A stretch of DNA of 64,000 nt from Fibrella aestuarina BUZ 2 (GCF_000331105.1 NC_020054.1:5548555-5612554), one strand, 5' to 3'. Shown: positions 8,557 to 19,443, counted from the stretch's first letter. Numbers and translations: made by a program. The notes: generated by a model from the letters alone, not told the origin.

Positions 8557-10232
8557 GTGAGTTAGACTGGTGGGTACTGGCCGGTACGTTGGTCGCGCTG
8601 GTGGTATATGGGTTGTACCAAAGCTGGGGCAAGCAGAATTTCGACGATTACATGCTGGCTGGGCAATCGCTGCCCTGGTACCACGTCGGGCTGTCGGTGA
8701 TGGCCACACAGGCGAGCGCCATCACGTTTCTATCAGCGCCAGGCCAAGGGTTTGCTGACGGTATGCGGTTCGTGCAGTTCTACTTCGGGTTGCCGCTGGC
8801 GATGATCGTGTTGTCAGTCACGTTTGTGCCCATTTTCCACCGGCTGAAAGTATACACCGCCTACGAATTTCTCGAAAACCGCTTCGACGGTCGGGTACGT
8901 TCGCTCACGGCGGGGCTGTTCCTGCTGCAACGCGGGCTGTCGACAGGCCTTTCTATCTACGCCCCGTCGATTATTCTGTCGACGATTCTGGGCTGGAACA
9001 TCTACTGGACCAACACGATCATGGGCGGACTGGTGTTGCTCTACACCGTCACGGGAGGTACCAAAGCCATCTCACACACGCACCTGACGCAGATGCTCAT
9101 CGTGACGGTGGCGATGGGGCTGGCGGGCTGGCTCACGGTTAGCCTCCTGCCCGACACGGTAGGCCTCAGTGAAGCCCTGCACGTAGCTGGCAAAGCGGGG
9201 CGGATGAACCTCATCGACACCAAATTCGACATTCAGAATCGGTACAACATCTGGTCGGGGCTGATCGGCGGGTTTTTCCTGCAACTATCCTATTTCGGGA
9301 CGGACCAATCGCAGGTGGGGCGCTACCTGACCGGCGACACCGTAGCGCAAAGCCGTATGGGCCTGCTCATGAACGGGCTGCTGAAAGTGCCGATGCAGTT
9401 TCTGATCGTGCTAGTGGGGGTACTCGTCTTCGTCTTTTACCAGTACAACGCCTCGCCTATTTTCTTCAACAAACAGGAGGCCGACGCCCTGCGTAACAGC
9501 CCGTTGGCAGGGGCGTTTCAACAGCTCGAAACGCAGCATCAGGCGCTCACCGTTCAGCGGCGCACCGACGTGGAAGCGCTGCACGCGGCCCTGCAAGCCG
9601 ACAACGATGCGCAAACCGATGAAGCGGGGGCGAAGCTGAAAGCGACGGATAAAGCCATTGCCGATCTACACAGCAAAGTGGGCGACCTGATCAAACAGCA
9701 CAACCCGGCGGCCGATACCAAAGAGGTCAACTACGTCTTTCTGCGCTTCGTGCTCGACTACCTGCCCCATGGCCTGATTGGCCTGCTCATCGCTGTCATG
9801 TTTGTGGCGTCAATGGGGTCGATTGCCTCGGCCTACAGTTCGCTGGCCTCGACCACGGTGGTCGACGTGTATAAACGCATTTGGCCCGTGGGTACGTTGG
9901 ACGACGTGGCCCTGTCGCGCTGGATTACGGTCGGCTGGGGCGTGTTCTGCATTGTGGTGGCGCAGTTTGCCAACCGGCTGGGCAGCATGATCGAGGCCGT
10001 CAATATCCTAGGCTCCTTATTTTACGGCGTCATTCTGGGCGTTTTCTGCGTCGCTTTTTACGTTAAATCGGTAGGCGGACGGGCTACGTTCTGGGCAGCC
10101 GTGATCGCCGAGGCCGTGGTGGTGGCGTTCTATTGGTTCGACCTGATCGCGTTTCTCTGGCTCAACGTGCTGGGTTGCCTTCTGGTGGTATTCCTGGCCT
10201 GGGCGCTGGCGAAGCTACCCGCCCGCTCCTGA
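8553..10232 (+). CDS. Sodium:solute symporter (SSS family)
   Basis: A 559-residue inner-membrane carrier of the SSS family with about 13 hydrophobic segments. Hallmarks are the N-terminal DDYMLAGQSLPWYHVGLSV, ASAITFLSAPGQGF, the TVTGGTKAISHTHLTQ region, FGTDQSQVGRYLTG, and MFVASMGSIASAYSSLASTTVVD. It would couple sodium entry to uptake of a sugar, vitamin, amino acid or similar solute; the substrate is unknown. A hydrophilic, helix-prone insert rich in Gln, Ala, Asp and Lys spans about residues 305-385 between two membrane segments. The gene is coupled to the 39-residue membrane peptide upstream and followed 42 bases later by the tryptophan-dioxygenase family gene. Confidence 0.93.
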   Translation: MSELDWWVLAGTLVALVVYGLYQSWGKQNFDDYMLAGQSLPWYHVGLSVMATQASAITFLSAPGQGFADGMRFVQFYFGLPLAMIVLSVTFVPIFHRLKVYTAYEFLENRFDGRVRSLTAGLFLLQRGLSTGLSIYAPSIILSTILGWNIYWTNTIMGGLVLLYTVTGGTKAISHTHLTQMLIVTVAMGLAGWLTVSLLPDTVGLSEALHVAGKAGRMNLIDTKFDIQNRYNIWSGLIGGFFLQLSYFGTDQSQVGRYLTGDTVAQSRMGLLMNGLLKVPMQFLIVLVGVLVFVFYQYNASPIFFNKQEADALRNSPLAGAFQQLETQHQALTVQRRTDVEALHAALQADNDAQTDEAGAKLKATDKAIADLHSKVGDLIKQHNPAADTKEVNYVFLRFVLDYLPHGLIGLLIAVMFVASMGSIASAYSSLASTTVVDVYKRIWPVGTLDDVALSRWITVGWGVFCIVVAQFANRLGSMIEAVNILGSLFYGVILGVFCVAFYVKSVGGRATFWAAVIAEAVVVAFYWFDLIAFLWLNVLGCLLVVFLAWALAKLPARS

Positions 10233-10274
10233 TTTTCGTTCGACCAACCTATCAACGGTCTGTTCTGTAAGCGT

Positions 10275-11204
10275 ATGCATACCACGTCATCAACGGATTC
10301 AAGCGATAAACTCAAACGGCTGGAGCAGAAATATGCCGCCATGGGGCAGGATATGGCCTCGTACCTCGACGGCCTGCTTCAGGCCGACTACCTGACCTAC
10401 TGGGACTACGTACACCTCGACACGCTGCTGTCGCTGCAACAGCCCCGCACGGCCTATCCCGACGAACTGATTTTCATCACGTACCACCAGATTACCGAGC
10501 TGTATTTCAAACTGATCCTGCACGAGGTCCGGCAGATCATCGACCACCCGGCGCTGACGCCCGATTTTTTCGAGCAGCGGATGGTGCGCGTGAACCGGTA
10601 CTTCGACATTCTCGAACGGTCGTTTGCGATCATGATCGAAGGGATGGACCGGGAGCAGTTTCTGAAATTTCGCATGGCCCTGCTCCCGTCGAGCGGCTTT
10701 CAATCGGTGCAGTTTCGGCAGATCGAGATTTTGTCTACGGATTTCGCGAACCTGCTGGCTCCCAACCACCCGCTTCCACCCAACGCGCCCATCGCCGAGC
10801 AATATGACTGGCTGTATTGGAAACAGGGTGCTACCGAGTTGGCTACGAACCAGAAAACGCTAACGCTCCGGCAATTTGAGCAGCAATACGGCGACACGCT
10901 GATCCGGCTGGCGCAGAACGCCCAAACCCGCAACTTGTGGCAATGCTACCAGCGCCTTGAGGCAGCCGGCCAACCGCCAGAAAACCTGATCGCCCAACTG
11001 CGCGACTACGACGACCGGGTAAACGTGCGCTGGAAACTGGCGCACCTGCGGGCGGCGGTAACGTACCTGCACAAGGAGCCGGAGCAGATCAAAGCCACGG
11101 GCGGCACCAACTGGCAAACGTACCTGCCACCCGTTCAACAGCAGCGCCGCTTCTTCCCCCATCTCTGGACCGAAGCTGAGCAGCAACAGTGGGGAAAACG
11201 TTGA
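10275..11204 (+). CDS. Tryptophan 2,3-dioxygenase family protein
   Basis: A 309-residue haem-dioxygenase-family protein. It carries the TDO patterns YLTYWDYVHLDTLLSLQQ (residues 39-56), PDELIFITYHQITELYFKLILHE (62-84, with His71 at the place of the substrate-side histidine), and a C-terminal WKLAHLRA...ATGGT segment, in which His257 is the likely proximal haem ligand. TDO opens the indole ring of tryptophan to give N-formylkynurenine, the first step of the kynurenine path. No other kynurenine genes (kynU, kynB, kmo) are nearby. Position behind a sodium symporter suggests linked uptake and breakdown, but this is inference. The protein is longer and more divergent than the classic enzyme, so a related indole substrate is possible. 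Confidence 0.82.
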   Translation: MHTTSSTDSSDKLKRLEQKYAAMGQDMASYLDGLLQADYLTYWDYVHLDTLLSLQQPRTAYPDELIFITYHQITELYFKLILHEVRQIIDHPALTPDFFEQRMVRVNRYFDILERSFAIMIEGMDREQFLKFRMALLPSSGFQSVQFRQIEILSTDFANLLAPNHPLPPNAPIAEQYDWLYWKQGATELATNQKTLTLRQFEQQYGDTLIRLAQNAQTRNLWQCYQRLEAAGQPPENLIAQLRDYDDRVNVRWKLAHLRAAVTYLHKEPEQIKATGGTNWQTYLPPVQQQRRFFPHLWTEAEQQQWGKR

Positions 11205-11289
11205 CTGTCAATGCGCAACGGATCGGCCTTATTCTATGTTAAGGTATTCGTAACTTCCAGCAGTTTATCCGCTTATAAACGCCATTCCT

Positions 11290-11511
11290 ATGCAGGCAAT
11301 TAGTGAAATCATCGACCTTGACGGTCCGGAGCTGCATTATACGCTGCCTGAAGGATTTGAGGCCAAGCGGATACAACTGATTATTCTGCCTGCCGACGGT
11401 CCAGAAAATCCTCCTAAAAAAAACCGCATTCAGTCGTTGCGGGGTAGCGTTACGGGGGCCGCCGCCACCAGTCTGGCGGCTCATTTACAGGCAGTTCGTA
11501 ACGAATGGTAA
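11290..11511 (+). CDS. Putative antitoxin of a VapBC-like pair
   Basis: A 73-residue acidic protein (MQAISEIIDLDGPELHYTLP...) that overlaps the following PIN-domain gene by seven bases. Its N-terminal half looks like a small beta-strand domain and its C-terminal part (LRGSVTGAAATSLAAHLQAVRNEW) an amphipathic helix that could wrap the toxin. Size, order and overlap are those of type II antitoxins. I do not recognise a specific DNA-binding family. Antitoxins of this kind normally neutralise the toxin and repress their own operon. Confidence 0.7.
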   Translation: MQAISEIIDLDGPELHYTLPEGFEAKRIQLIILPADGPENPPKKNRIQSLRGSVTGAAATSLAAHLQAVRNEW

Positions 11512-11894
11512 CTCGTTATCTGATTGATAGCTCGGCGATTAGCCAATACCTCGAAGCCCGTATGCCAGAAAGCGGCTTACAATTCATGGACAACGTGTTT
11601 GCTATCGAAAGCAACCTGTCTGTGATCACGCAGATCGAGTTACTGACGTGGCAACCGCCTGAAACCGACCTAGCAGAAAAAATTACCATCTACATTGATG
11701 ATTCGACCGTATTCGAGTTGACACCTGCTGTCGTTGCAGAAACCATTCGGCTACGGCGTAAGTATCGGATCAAGACTCCCGATGCAATTATAGCTGCTAC
11801 CGCGCTCGTCAACGGTTTTCAATTAATTACCGATAACGAGCGGGACTTCAATAACATAAAAGGGCTGCGCGTAATTAATCCGAACCGACTATGA
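11505..11894 (+). CDS. PIN-domain ribonuclease, VapC-like toxin
   Basis: A 129-residue PIN-domain protein. The acidic cluster expected for Mg2+-dependent RNA cleavage is present: Asp8 (YLIDSSA), Glu45 (TQIELLTW), Asp93 (TPDAIIAATAL), and Asp110/Asp114 (LITDNERDF). The length is normal for VapC toxins, which inhibit translation by cutting tRNA or rRNA when the antitoxin is lost. It is translated from a start seven bases inside the antitoxin gene. The pair sits between metabolic genes without mobile-element genes, so its arrival route is not visible. Confidence 0.85.
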   Translation: MVTRYLIDSSAISQYLEARMPESGLQFMDNVFAIESNLSVITQIELLTWQPPETDLAEKITIYIDDSTVFELTPAVVAETIRLRRKYRIKTPDAIIAATALVNGFQLITDNERDFNNIKGLRVINPNRL

Positions 11895-11984
11895 CCTTTC
11901 CCTGTCCGGTTCGTCTTAAAAAATCCTAAAGACAGCACCAACCCCACCCGGCCTTCGTTACCAAGCCATCCATCTTTCGTAACC

Positions 11985-12695
11985 GTGAGCATCCGTTTTC
12001 TTCTCGTCGCCTGCTTCTTCCTGCTTGCCAACCTCACCGCCCTGGCCCAGACGCCCCGGTTCATCATTGGAAAAGTACTCGATCAGGAAAACGGGAAGGG
12101 CGTCAACAATGCGACGGTGATCAACCCACGTACCCAGGCCATCGGTCGCACCAACACGTTGGGTGCTTTCTATCTGGAAGTGAAACCCGGTGATTCGGTG
12201 ATCGTAACCAGCCCGAGCCACGGGCGGGCGGGCCTCAAATGGGATGGCGTGACCAAAGAGCCGCAGTTGGCCATGAAACGGCAACTCTCCGACGACGTGG
12301 TGAACCTGCCCACCCTGACCGTACGGGGTAAGCGGGAGGCCGAAGTTCGGAAAGAGCTGGAGCAGATTCTGCGGGAACCCGAGGCGCGCAAAAACCTGTC
12401 GGTCGACGAGGCGTTCAGTTTGGCGCAGTCGCCCATCACCTTGCTTTATGAACTGTTCAGCAAGCAGGCGCGGGCCAGCCGGAAAGCCGCCGTGATCAGT
12501 CAGCAGCACCGCAAACGCATGCTGGCCAACTACCGCGTGGAGTTGATTGCCCAACGCGCCACCGACCTACAGGGCGAGGCGATCGAGCAATTCCGCGATT
12601 ATTGCAATTTTAACGACGACTTTGTGCTGCAATCCAGCGAGTACGATCTGACGTTTGCGCTCCTGCAACGGTATAAGCAGTATTCGCGGCGCTAA
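11985..12695 (+). CDS. Secreted protein with carboxypeptidase-regulatory-like domain
   Basis: A 236-residue exported protein starting at a GTG codon. The N-terminus (MSIRFLLVACFFLLANLTALAQ) is a signal peptide. Residues about 25-95 form a carboxypeptidase-regulatory-like beta-sandwich (FIIGKVLDQENGKGVNNATV, GAFYLEVKPGDSVIVTSP), as found at the start of TonB receptors, but here no plug or barrel follows. The C-terminal half is helical and charged (KREAEVRKELEQILREPEAR, FRDYCNFNDDFVLQSSEYDLT). Such stand-alone proteins are common in Bacteroidota, likely periplasmic or outer-membrane associated, and of unknown function. Confidence 0.82.
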   Translation: MSIRFLLVACFFLLANLTALAQTPRFIIGKVLDQENGKGVNNATVINPRTQAIGRTNTLGAFYLEVKPGDSVIVTSPSHGRAGLKWDGVTKEPQLAMKRQLSDDVVNLPTLTVRGKREAEVRKELEQILREPEARKNLSVDEAFSLAQSPITLLYELFSKQARASRKAAVISQQHRKRMLANYRVELIAQRATDLQGEAIEQFRDYCNFNDDFVLQSSEYDLTFALLQRYKQYSRR

Positions 12696-12829
12696 CTGGC
12701 CGTAGTTCGTTACAAAACAGCCACATAGACCTGCCTTGTTATCAGGCTGAACCGAACGTTCGGCGGCATCTGGTTGTTCTCTTTGTAGACCACTTCCTAC
12801 CGTTTTACTGCCCATCACTGCTTGCGCCG

Positions 12830-12863
12830 TTGGCGCGATATGATCGGTTTGCGTCTATATTTG
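12830..12863 (+). promoter_or_regulatory. Candidate topA promoter
   Basis: TATATTTG at 12856-12863 fits the Bacteroidota -7 box TAnnTTTG. The nearest TTG lies 23 bases upstream, longer than the usual spacer. It would give a leader of about 78 bases before the topA ATG at 12948. The rest of the 250-base gap 12696-12947 shows no gene. Confidence 0.35.
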
Positions 12864-12947
12864 GCCGCAACCTATCCTGTTAGCCTGTATTTACCCGACG
12901 TATGAAACGCGAAGTTGTATTCCATATCATCAACTGAAAGACACTTT

Positions 12948-15533
<2,586 letters not shown>

Positions 15534-15550
15534 AGGTAACTGTGAGACCG

Positions 15551-15616
15551 AAGCGCCAGTTTCGGCAGGCCAAATGGGATACAGATCGTGCCCCAAGCCT
15601 GCCGAAACTGGCGCTT
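15551..15616. terminator. Inverted repeat / terminator after topA
   Basis: Arms AAGCGCCAGTTTCGGCAGGC (15551-15570) and its exact complement (15597-15616) form a 20-bp perfect stem with a 26-base loop, starting 17 bases after the topA stop. It ends 40 bases before the sirtuin gene. It may terminate or attenuate read-through. Confidence 0.8.
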
Positions 15617-15656
15617 TTGCTTTACCAATGACCCGTAATCTGCGTATCTTGTTCCT

Positions 15657-16358
15657 ATGAAAACGCGTAAGAAAATCGTCGTTCTGTCGGGGGCGGGTAT
15701 CAGTGCCGAAAGTGGCATCGCCACCTTCCGCGACTCAAATGGGCTCTGGGAAAACCACCGGATCGAAGACGTAGCCACACCCGAAGCCTGGCGACGTAAT
15801 CGGGAACTGGTGCTCGATTTCTATAACCAACGCCGCAAACAAGCCCTTACCGTTGAACCCAACGCGGGGCATCAGGCGCTGGTACGGCTGGAAGAGGCCT
15901 ACGACGTGACCATCATCACGCAGAACGTCGATGGGCTGCACGAGAAGGCGGGTTCGTCGCACGTACTACACCTTCACGGTGAACTGTCGAAGGCACGGAG
16001 TTCGGTGGATGAGTCGCTCATTTACGAGATCGACGGCTGGGAAATCAAACTGGGTGATACCTGCGAAAAGGGCTCACAACTTCGCCCGCACATCGTGTGG
16101 TTTGGCGAAGCCGTGCCAACGATGGAGGAAGCTGTCGACATTGCCATCACGGCCGATATGTTCATCGTCGTGGGTACGTCGTTGGTCGTCTACCCAGCGG
16201 CGGGGCTGGTCGATTTTATCCCCGACACCGTACCCATCTACGTAGTCGACCCGAATTTGCCGGAGGTACGTCGCCGCCCTAACCTGACGCTCATCGGCGA
16301 ACCCGCCAGCACAGGCCTAACCAAGCTGGCCGATCAGCTTTTGGCAGAGGCACAGTAA
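15657..16358 (+). CDS. Sir2-family NAD-dependent deacylase, zinc-less
   Basis: A 233-residue sirtuin that would remove acyl groups from lysine using NAD+. Seen are GAGISAESGIATFR (12-25), TQNVDGLHEKAG (88-99, with Gln89, Asn90, Asp92), the catalytic His107 in LHLHGEL, and HIVWFGE (145-151). The YxxR pair (Tyr56, Arg59 in DFYNQRR) marks class III/SIRT5-like enzymes that prefer succinyl or malonyl lysine. The four zinc-binding cysteines are absent: only one cysteine (Cys136) lies in the small domain. It follows topA in the same direction, separated by the inverted repeat. Confidence 0.93.
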   Translation: MKTRKKIVVLSGAGISAESGIATFRDSNGLWENHRIEDVATPEAWRRNRELVLDFYNQRRKQALTVEPNAGHQALVRLEEAYDVTIITQNVDGLHEKAGSSHVLHLHGELSKARSSVDESLIYEIDGWEIKLGDTCEKGSQLRPHIVWFGEAVPTMEEAVDIAITADMFIVVGTSLVVYPAAGLVDFIPDTVPIYVVDPNLPEVRRRPNLTLIGEPASTGLTKLADQLLAEAQ

Positions 16359-16435
16359 GAGTAAATTTGTTGGTACTACGGGTGCCACTCCCTCGTAAAA
16401 CCCGCCGTTGACGGTGTAACCGAGTTTCATTCGGC

Positions 16436-17146
16436 ATGACTCAACAGGAGAAAACGCTACTGGCGCACGAACGGCTCAACGAGGCGTATGGCATTCAGCC
16501 GGTTCGGGGGCGTAAAGACCCGATGCACGAGTTGATCGGGACGATTCTGTCGCACCGGACCACGCACGCCAACGAAGTGACGGCCTACCGCACCATGCGC
16601 GAGCGATTTCCGACCTGGGAGGCGGTTCGGGATGCACCGCTGCCCGACCTGATCGACGCTATTCAGACGGCCAATTACCCCGAAATAAAAGCACCTTACA
16701 TTCAGAACGTGCTACGGGTGCTTATTGCCGAACGGGGCACCGCCAACATTGATTTCCTGCGTGAGTTGTCGACCGAAGAGGCGATGCAGTGGCTCACGAA
16801 CTTACCCGGTATTGGACCCAAAACGGCGACTTTGCTGCTCCTGTTTGCGTTTCAGAAGCCCGTGCTGCCGGTTGATACCCACGTGCACCGGGTAACGCAA
16901 CGTATCGGGGCTATTGGCCCAAAAGTCAGCGCGGCCAAAGCGCACGATCTGCTGCTGAGCTACCTGCCTGCCGACGCACCGGTATTGTTCAATTTCCACA
17001 AGCATTTTTATTGGCACGGTCAGCGCGTCTGTACCTGGTACAATCCCCGTTGTGAAGCCTGCGTGCTTGCCCCTGACTGCGATTACCTGCAATCGGGTAA
17101 AACGATGCTGCTGACCAGCACGCCCTCAAAAAAGCCAAAGGGGTAA
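16436..17146 (+). CDS. Endonuclease III-like HhH-GPD DNA glycosylase
   Basis: A 236-residue base-excision-repair enzyme family member. The helix-hairpin-helix LPGIGPKTA (123-131) holds Lys129, the catalytic lysine of bifunctional glycosylases, and VDTHVHR supplies Asp147. Four cysteines, Cys199, Cys206, Cys209 and Cys215, in C-x6-C-x2-C-x5-C spacing form the [4Fe-4S] cluster. The motif around residue 38 is LSHRTTHAN rather than the LSAQATD of E. coli Nth, so the damage spectrum may differ. It lies 77 bases after the sirtuin gene and is probably co-transcribed. It converges with the helix-hairpin-helix membrane protein, with a hairpin over its stop codon. Confidence 0.92.
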   Translation: MTQQEKTLLAHERLNEAYGIQPVRGRKDPMHELIGTILSHRTTHANEVTAYRTMRERFPTWEAVRDAPLPDLIDAIQTANYPEIKAPYIQNVLRVLIAERGTANIDFLRELSTEEAMQWLTNLPGIGPKTATLLLLFAFQKPVLPVDTHVHRVTQRIGAIGPKVSAAKAHDLLLSYLPADAPVLFNFHKHFYWHGQRVCTWYNPRCEACVLAPDCDYLQSGKTMLLTSTPSKKPKG

Positions 17147-17170
17147 CAACCCTTGTTGCTACCCCTTTGG
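17135..17170. terminator. Bidirectional hairpin terminator
   Basis: CCAAAGGGGTAACAAC (17135-17150) pairs with GTTGCTACCCCTTTGG (17155-17170), 15 of 16 positions, with a 4-base loop. The stop codon of the endonuclease III gene is inside the left arm. A run of A upstream gives a U-tract on the minus-strand RNA, so it can serve the convergent gene too. Confidence 0.75.
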
Positions 17171-17187
17171 TCCGGCTCAGGTACGTC

Positions 17188-17895
17188 CTAGGCTCGGCTG
17201 CCGTACTTTCTTTCGTAAAAAGCCTGCGACTGACTCACCCAATTGTCGCGCTCGATGCGGCCGGGAAAGAACTCGATAATCTCGTTGACCTTGTCGATGT
17301 CTTCCTTCGTGAAATTGGCCACCTGCCGGAACGTGTAGATACCGAGGCTATGTAGCTTGCGTTCCAGAAACGGCCCTACACCCACAATGTCTTTCAGGTC
17401 ATCGGCGTCGGCAGCGGTCGCCCGGCCAATCCGGTCAAAGTTGATTTCGCTCGCGCGGGCGGCAATGCGGTTCAGCACGGCATCTTCGCTATTGCCAGCG
17501 GTTGACGGCGGTGCAACGGGAGTGACATTGGCCGTGGGTACGTCGGAAACGGCTACCACCGGCGCAATTTCGACCGGCACATCGAGCACGGGCGCTGCCA
17601 TAACGGGTACAACGGGAGGCGCCGCGATAGGGTCGACAACCGGCAGGGCTGCTGGCTTGTCGACGGGGGGCGGCGTGGGGCGAACGGGCTGTAGCGGGGC
17701 AACGGGTTTACTGGCTTTGCGCCGACGGCAGTCTTCGAGCTCGCTTTCCTTCTGGGCAATGTCGGCCTGAAGGGCATTGATCCGGCCGTTCAGGACAAGT
17801 CGGCCCAACAGCCATCCGATAAAAGCAGCCAACGACAGAAGCAGCAGGATTTCGGCAACGGCAACGGGGCGGCTAAACGGGTCTAATCCAAACAT
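17188..17895 (-). CDS. Membrane-anchored helix-hairpin-helix protein (copy 2)
   Basis: A 235-residue protein with one N-terminal membrane segment (about residues 10-32), then a short coiled coil (ALQADIAQKESELEDCRRRK), a Pro/Ala/Val-rich linker of about 90 residues, and a C-terminal domain LKDIVGVGPFLERKLHSLGI...FTKEDIDKVNEIIEFFPGRI. The last has the GVGPxLExKL helix-hairpin-helix signature seen in proteins annotated as flap-endonuclease-like or ribosomal L21-like. No nuclease residues are evident. It follows a paralogue (17920-18408) that shares the membrane segment, coil and C-terminal domain but lacks the long linker, so the two arose by tandem duplication. Function is unknown; topology would place the domain in the cytoplasm. 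Confidence 0.8.
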   Translation of the reverse strand: MFGLDPFSRPVAVAEILLLLSLAAFIGWLLGRLVLNGRINALQADIAQKESELEDCRRRKASKPVAPLQPVRPTPPPVDKPAALPVVDPIAAPPVVPVMAAPVLDVPVEIAPVVAVSDVPTANVTPVAPPSTAGNSEDAVLNRIAARASEINFDRIGRATAADADDLKDIVGVGPFLERKLHSLGIYTFRQVANFTKEDIDKVNEIIEFFPGRIERDNWVSQSQAFYERKYGSRA

Positions 17896-17919
17896 GGTAT
17901 TTTGTGCGGTTAAGGCGGT

Positions 17920-18408
17920 CTACATTCGTTTCTTACGCTCAAATTCGGCCGATTGGCCTACCCAATCGTCGCGTTCGATGCGGCCGGGGAAAAACTCGAT
18001 GATGTCGTTGACTTTATCGACATCGTCTTTGGTGAAATTGGCGATCTGCCGGAACGTGTAGATACCGACGGCATGCAGCTTCTTTTCCAGAAACGGCCCC
18101 ACGCCCACAATATCTTTGAGGTCATCGGCGTCGGCAGCGGAGGCAAGGCCAATGCGCCCAAAATCGAGCTCCCCGGCCCGCGCCCGTACCCGGTTTAGAA
18201 TTACCGCTTCCTGATCGGCGGGGGCCGCCGGTACGCGCTGGCAGTCGGCCAGTTCACGTTCAGTACTGGCCAAGTCGCCTTCCAGTTGGGCAATCAGGCC
18301 TTTGCGGGACACATAACCGATAATAAACCCGAGCGTGCCCGCCACAAACAGCATGATCGCGTGCTGAAGGGTCGCATCGGGGAAACTTAAAGGGTTCATC
18401 TCAAACAT
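17920..18408 (-). CDS. Membrane-anchored helix-hairpin-helix protein (copy 1)
   Basis: A 162-residue paralogue of the next gene. It starts MFEMNPLSFPDATLQHAIM, has a membrane segment (LFVAGTLGFIIGYVSRK), a short coil (LEGDLASTERELADCQ), and ends with the helix-hairpin-helix domain LKDIVGVGPFLEKKLHAVGI...FFPGRIERDDWVGQS. An upstream in-frame start at 18453 would overlap the OmpA-family gene; the ATG at 18408 sits directly after a TACTTTTG -7 box (18416-18423, minus strand), so its mRNA may be nearly leaderless. It lies between the OmpA-family gene and copy 2 in one orientation, probably with some co-transcription. Confidence 0.8.
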   Translation of the reverse strand: MFEMNPLSFPDATLQHAIMLFVAGTLGFIIGYVSRKGLIAQLEGDLASTERELADCQRVPAAPADQEAVILNRVRARAGELDFGRIGLASAADADDLKDIVGVGPFLEKKLHAVGIYTFRQIANFTKDDVDKVNDIIEFFPGRIERDDWVGQSAEFERKKRM

Positions 18409-18439
18409 AGCTGTGCAAAAGTAGAGGTGATGGATGCGC

Positions 18440-19390
18440 TTATTGAACGACAACGGTTACGCGGCGGTTGGCTTTGCGGCCTTCCAGGGTGGCGTTCGAC
18501 TCTTTAGGTTCGGTTTCCCCCTTAGCGTTTACCTCGATCTGATCCGTTTTGATACCGGCCCGGGTCAGGCGGTTCTTTACGGTAGAGGCCCGCGCTTTCG
18601 ACAGTTCGAGGTTAACCCCTTCCGGTCCCCGATCGTCGGTATGGCCGGTCAATACCAGTTTTTTGTCAGTATGCTCTTTCAGGTAAGCTTCGGCTTCCTT
18701 GAAGAATTTTTTGGTATCCTCGGTCTGAATGTAGTTCGACTGCCCCAACTTGAAATACAGATCGATCGGCTCGAATACCGACGTGAATTTCTGGGCTTCG
18801 GCCAGCGCTTCTTCGGTTTTGGGCTTCTCAGCCACCGTCGTGTCGGCTTGGGCCGCTTCGGTCTTCAGTCCATCGAACGCAAAAGCCAACCCACCATAGA
18901 GCGAGTCGCCCGGCGTGTTATAGGGCATTTGATTCGTATCCGTAGCCTGTACGCCACGGGTTGCCAGTTGCGCAGCCGGTACCCCCAGTGCGACCAGTTT
19001 CGCCTTAATGCCCTCGGCACGGGCTACACCCAGGTTAGCAAGGGTGGTTGTGTTCTGCTCGTCGGCATGGTAATAGCCGGTCAGGGTCAGCACCCGCCCC
19101 GGATTGGCTTTGAGGTAGTCGGCCACCGTCTGCAGGGTGTTGCCCACGGCTGCTTCACTGGCGACAGCACCCGACTTGGCAAAGCTGAAATTACCAGGTA
19201 CGTTCCAGTTCAGTTTATCACCGTCGACGACAATCAGCGACGGCATGACAGCCGATGCGGCAGCAACAGGGGCGGTAGCGCTGGGCGGTGAGTCGCCGCA
19301 TAGCTGCTTGATTTTGCAGACGTGCCACCAGGTCGAACCGCCCATCCAGAGCAGCAGCAGGACAATCCAAGGGGTTTTGTTCGTGAACAT
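18440..19390 (-). CDS. OmpA-family protein with two OmpA-like domains
   Basis: A 316-residue envelope protein. It has an N-terminal membrane anchor or uncleaved signal (TPWIVLLLLWMGGSTWWHV) and then two OmpA-like peptidoglycan-binding modules. The first lies around residues 75-145 (LTLTGYYHADEQ...NLGVARAEGIKAKL) and the second around 215-316 (LVLTGHTDDRGPEGVNLELSKARA...GRKANRRV). The second keeps the classic TGHTD and RRV features; the first is degenerate. It would tether the inner membrane to the cell wall. It is the first gene of a minus-strand run with the two helix-hairpin-helix genes and has an excellent promoter at 19444-19473. Confidence 0.88.
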   Translation of the reverse strand: MFTNKTPWIVLLLLWMGGSTWWHVCKIKQLCGDSPPSATAPVAAASAVMPSLIVVDGDKLNWNVPGNFSFAKSGAVASEAAVGNTLQTVADYLKANPGRVLTLTGYYHADEQNTTTLANLGVARAEGIKAKLVALGVPAAQLATRGVQATDTNQMPYNTPGDSLYGGLAFAFDGLKTEAAQADTTVAEKPKTEEALAEAQKFTSVFEPIDLYFKLGQSNYIQTEDTKKFFKEAEAYLKEHTDKKLVLTGHTDDRGPEGVNLELSKARASTVKNRLTRAGIKTDQIEVNAKGETEPKESNATLEGRKANRRVTVVVQ

Positions 19391-19443
19391 AAGGGTGGTT
19401 AACTAGGGCTAGTATTCCCGCTCATGGGCGCACCATTAAAGCG

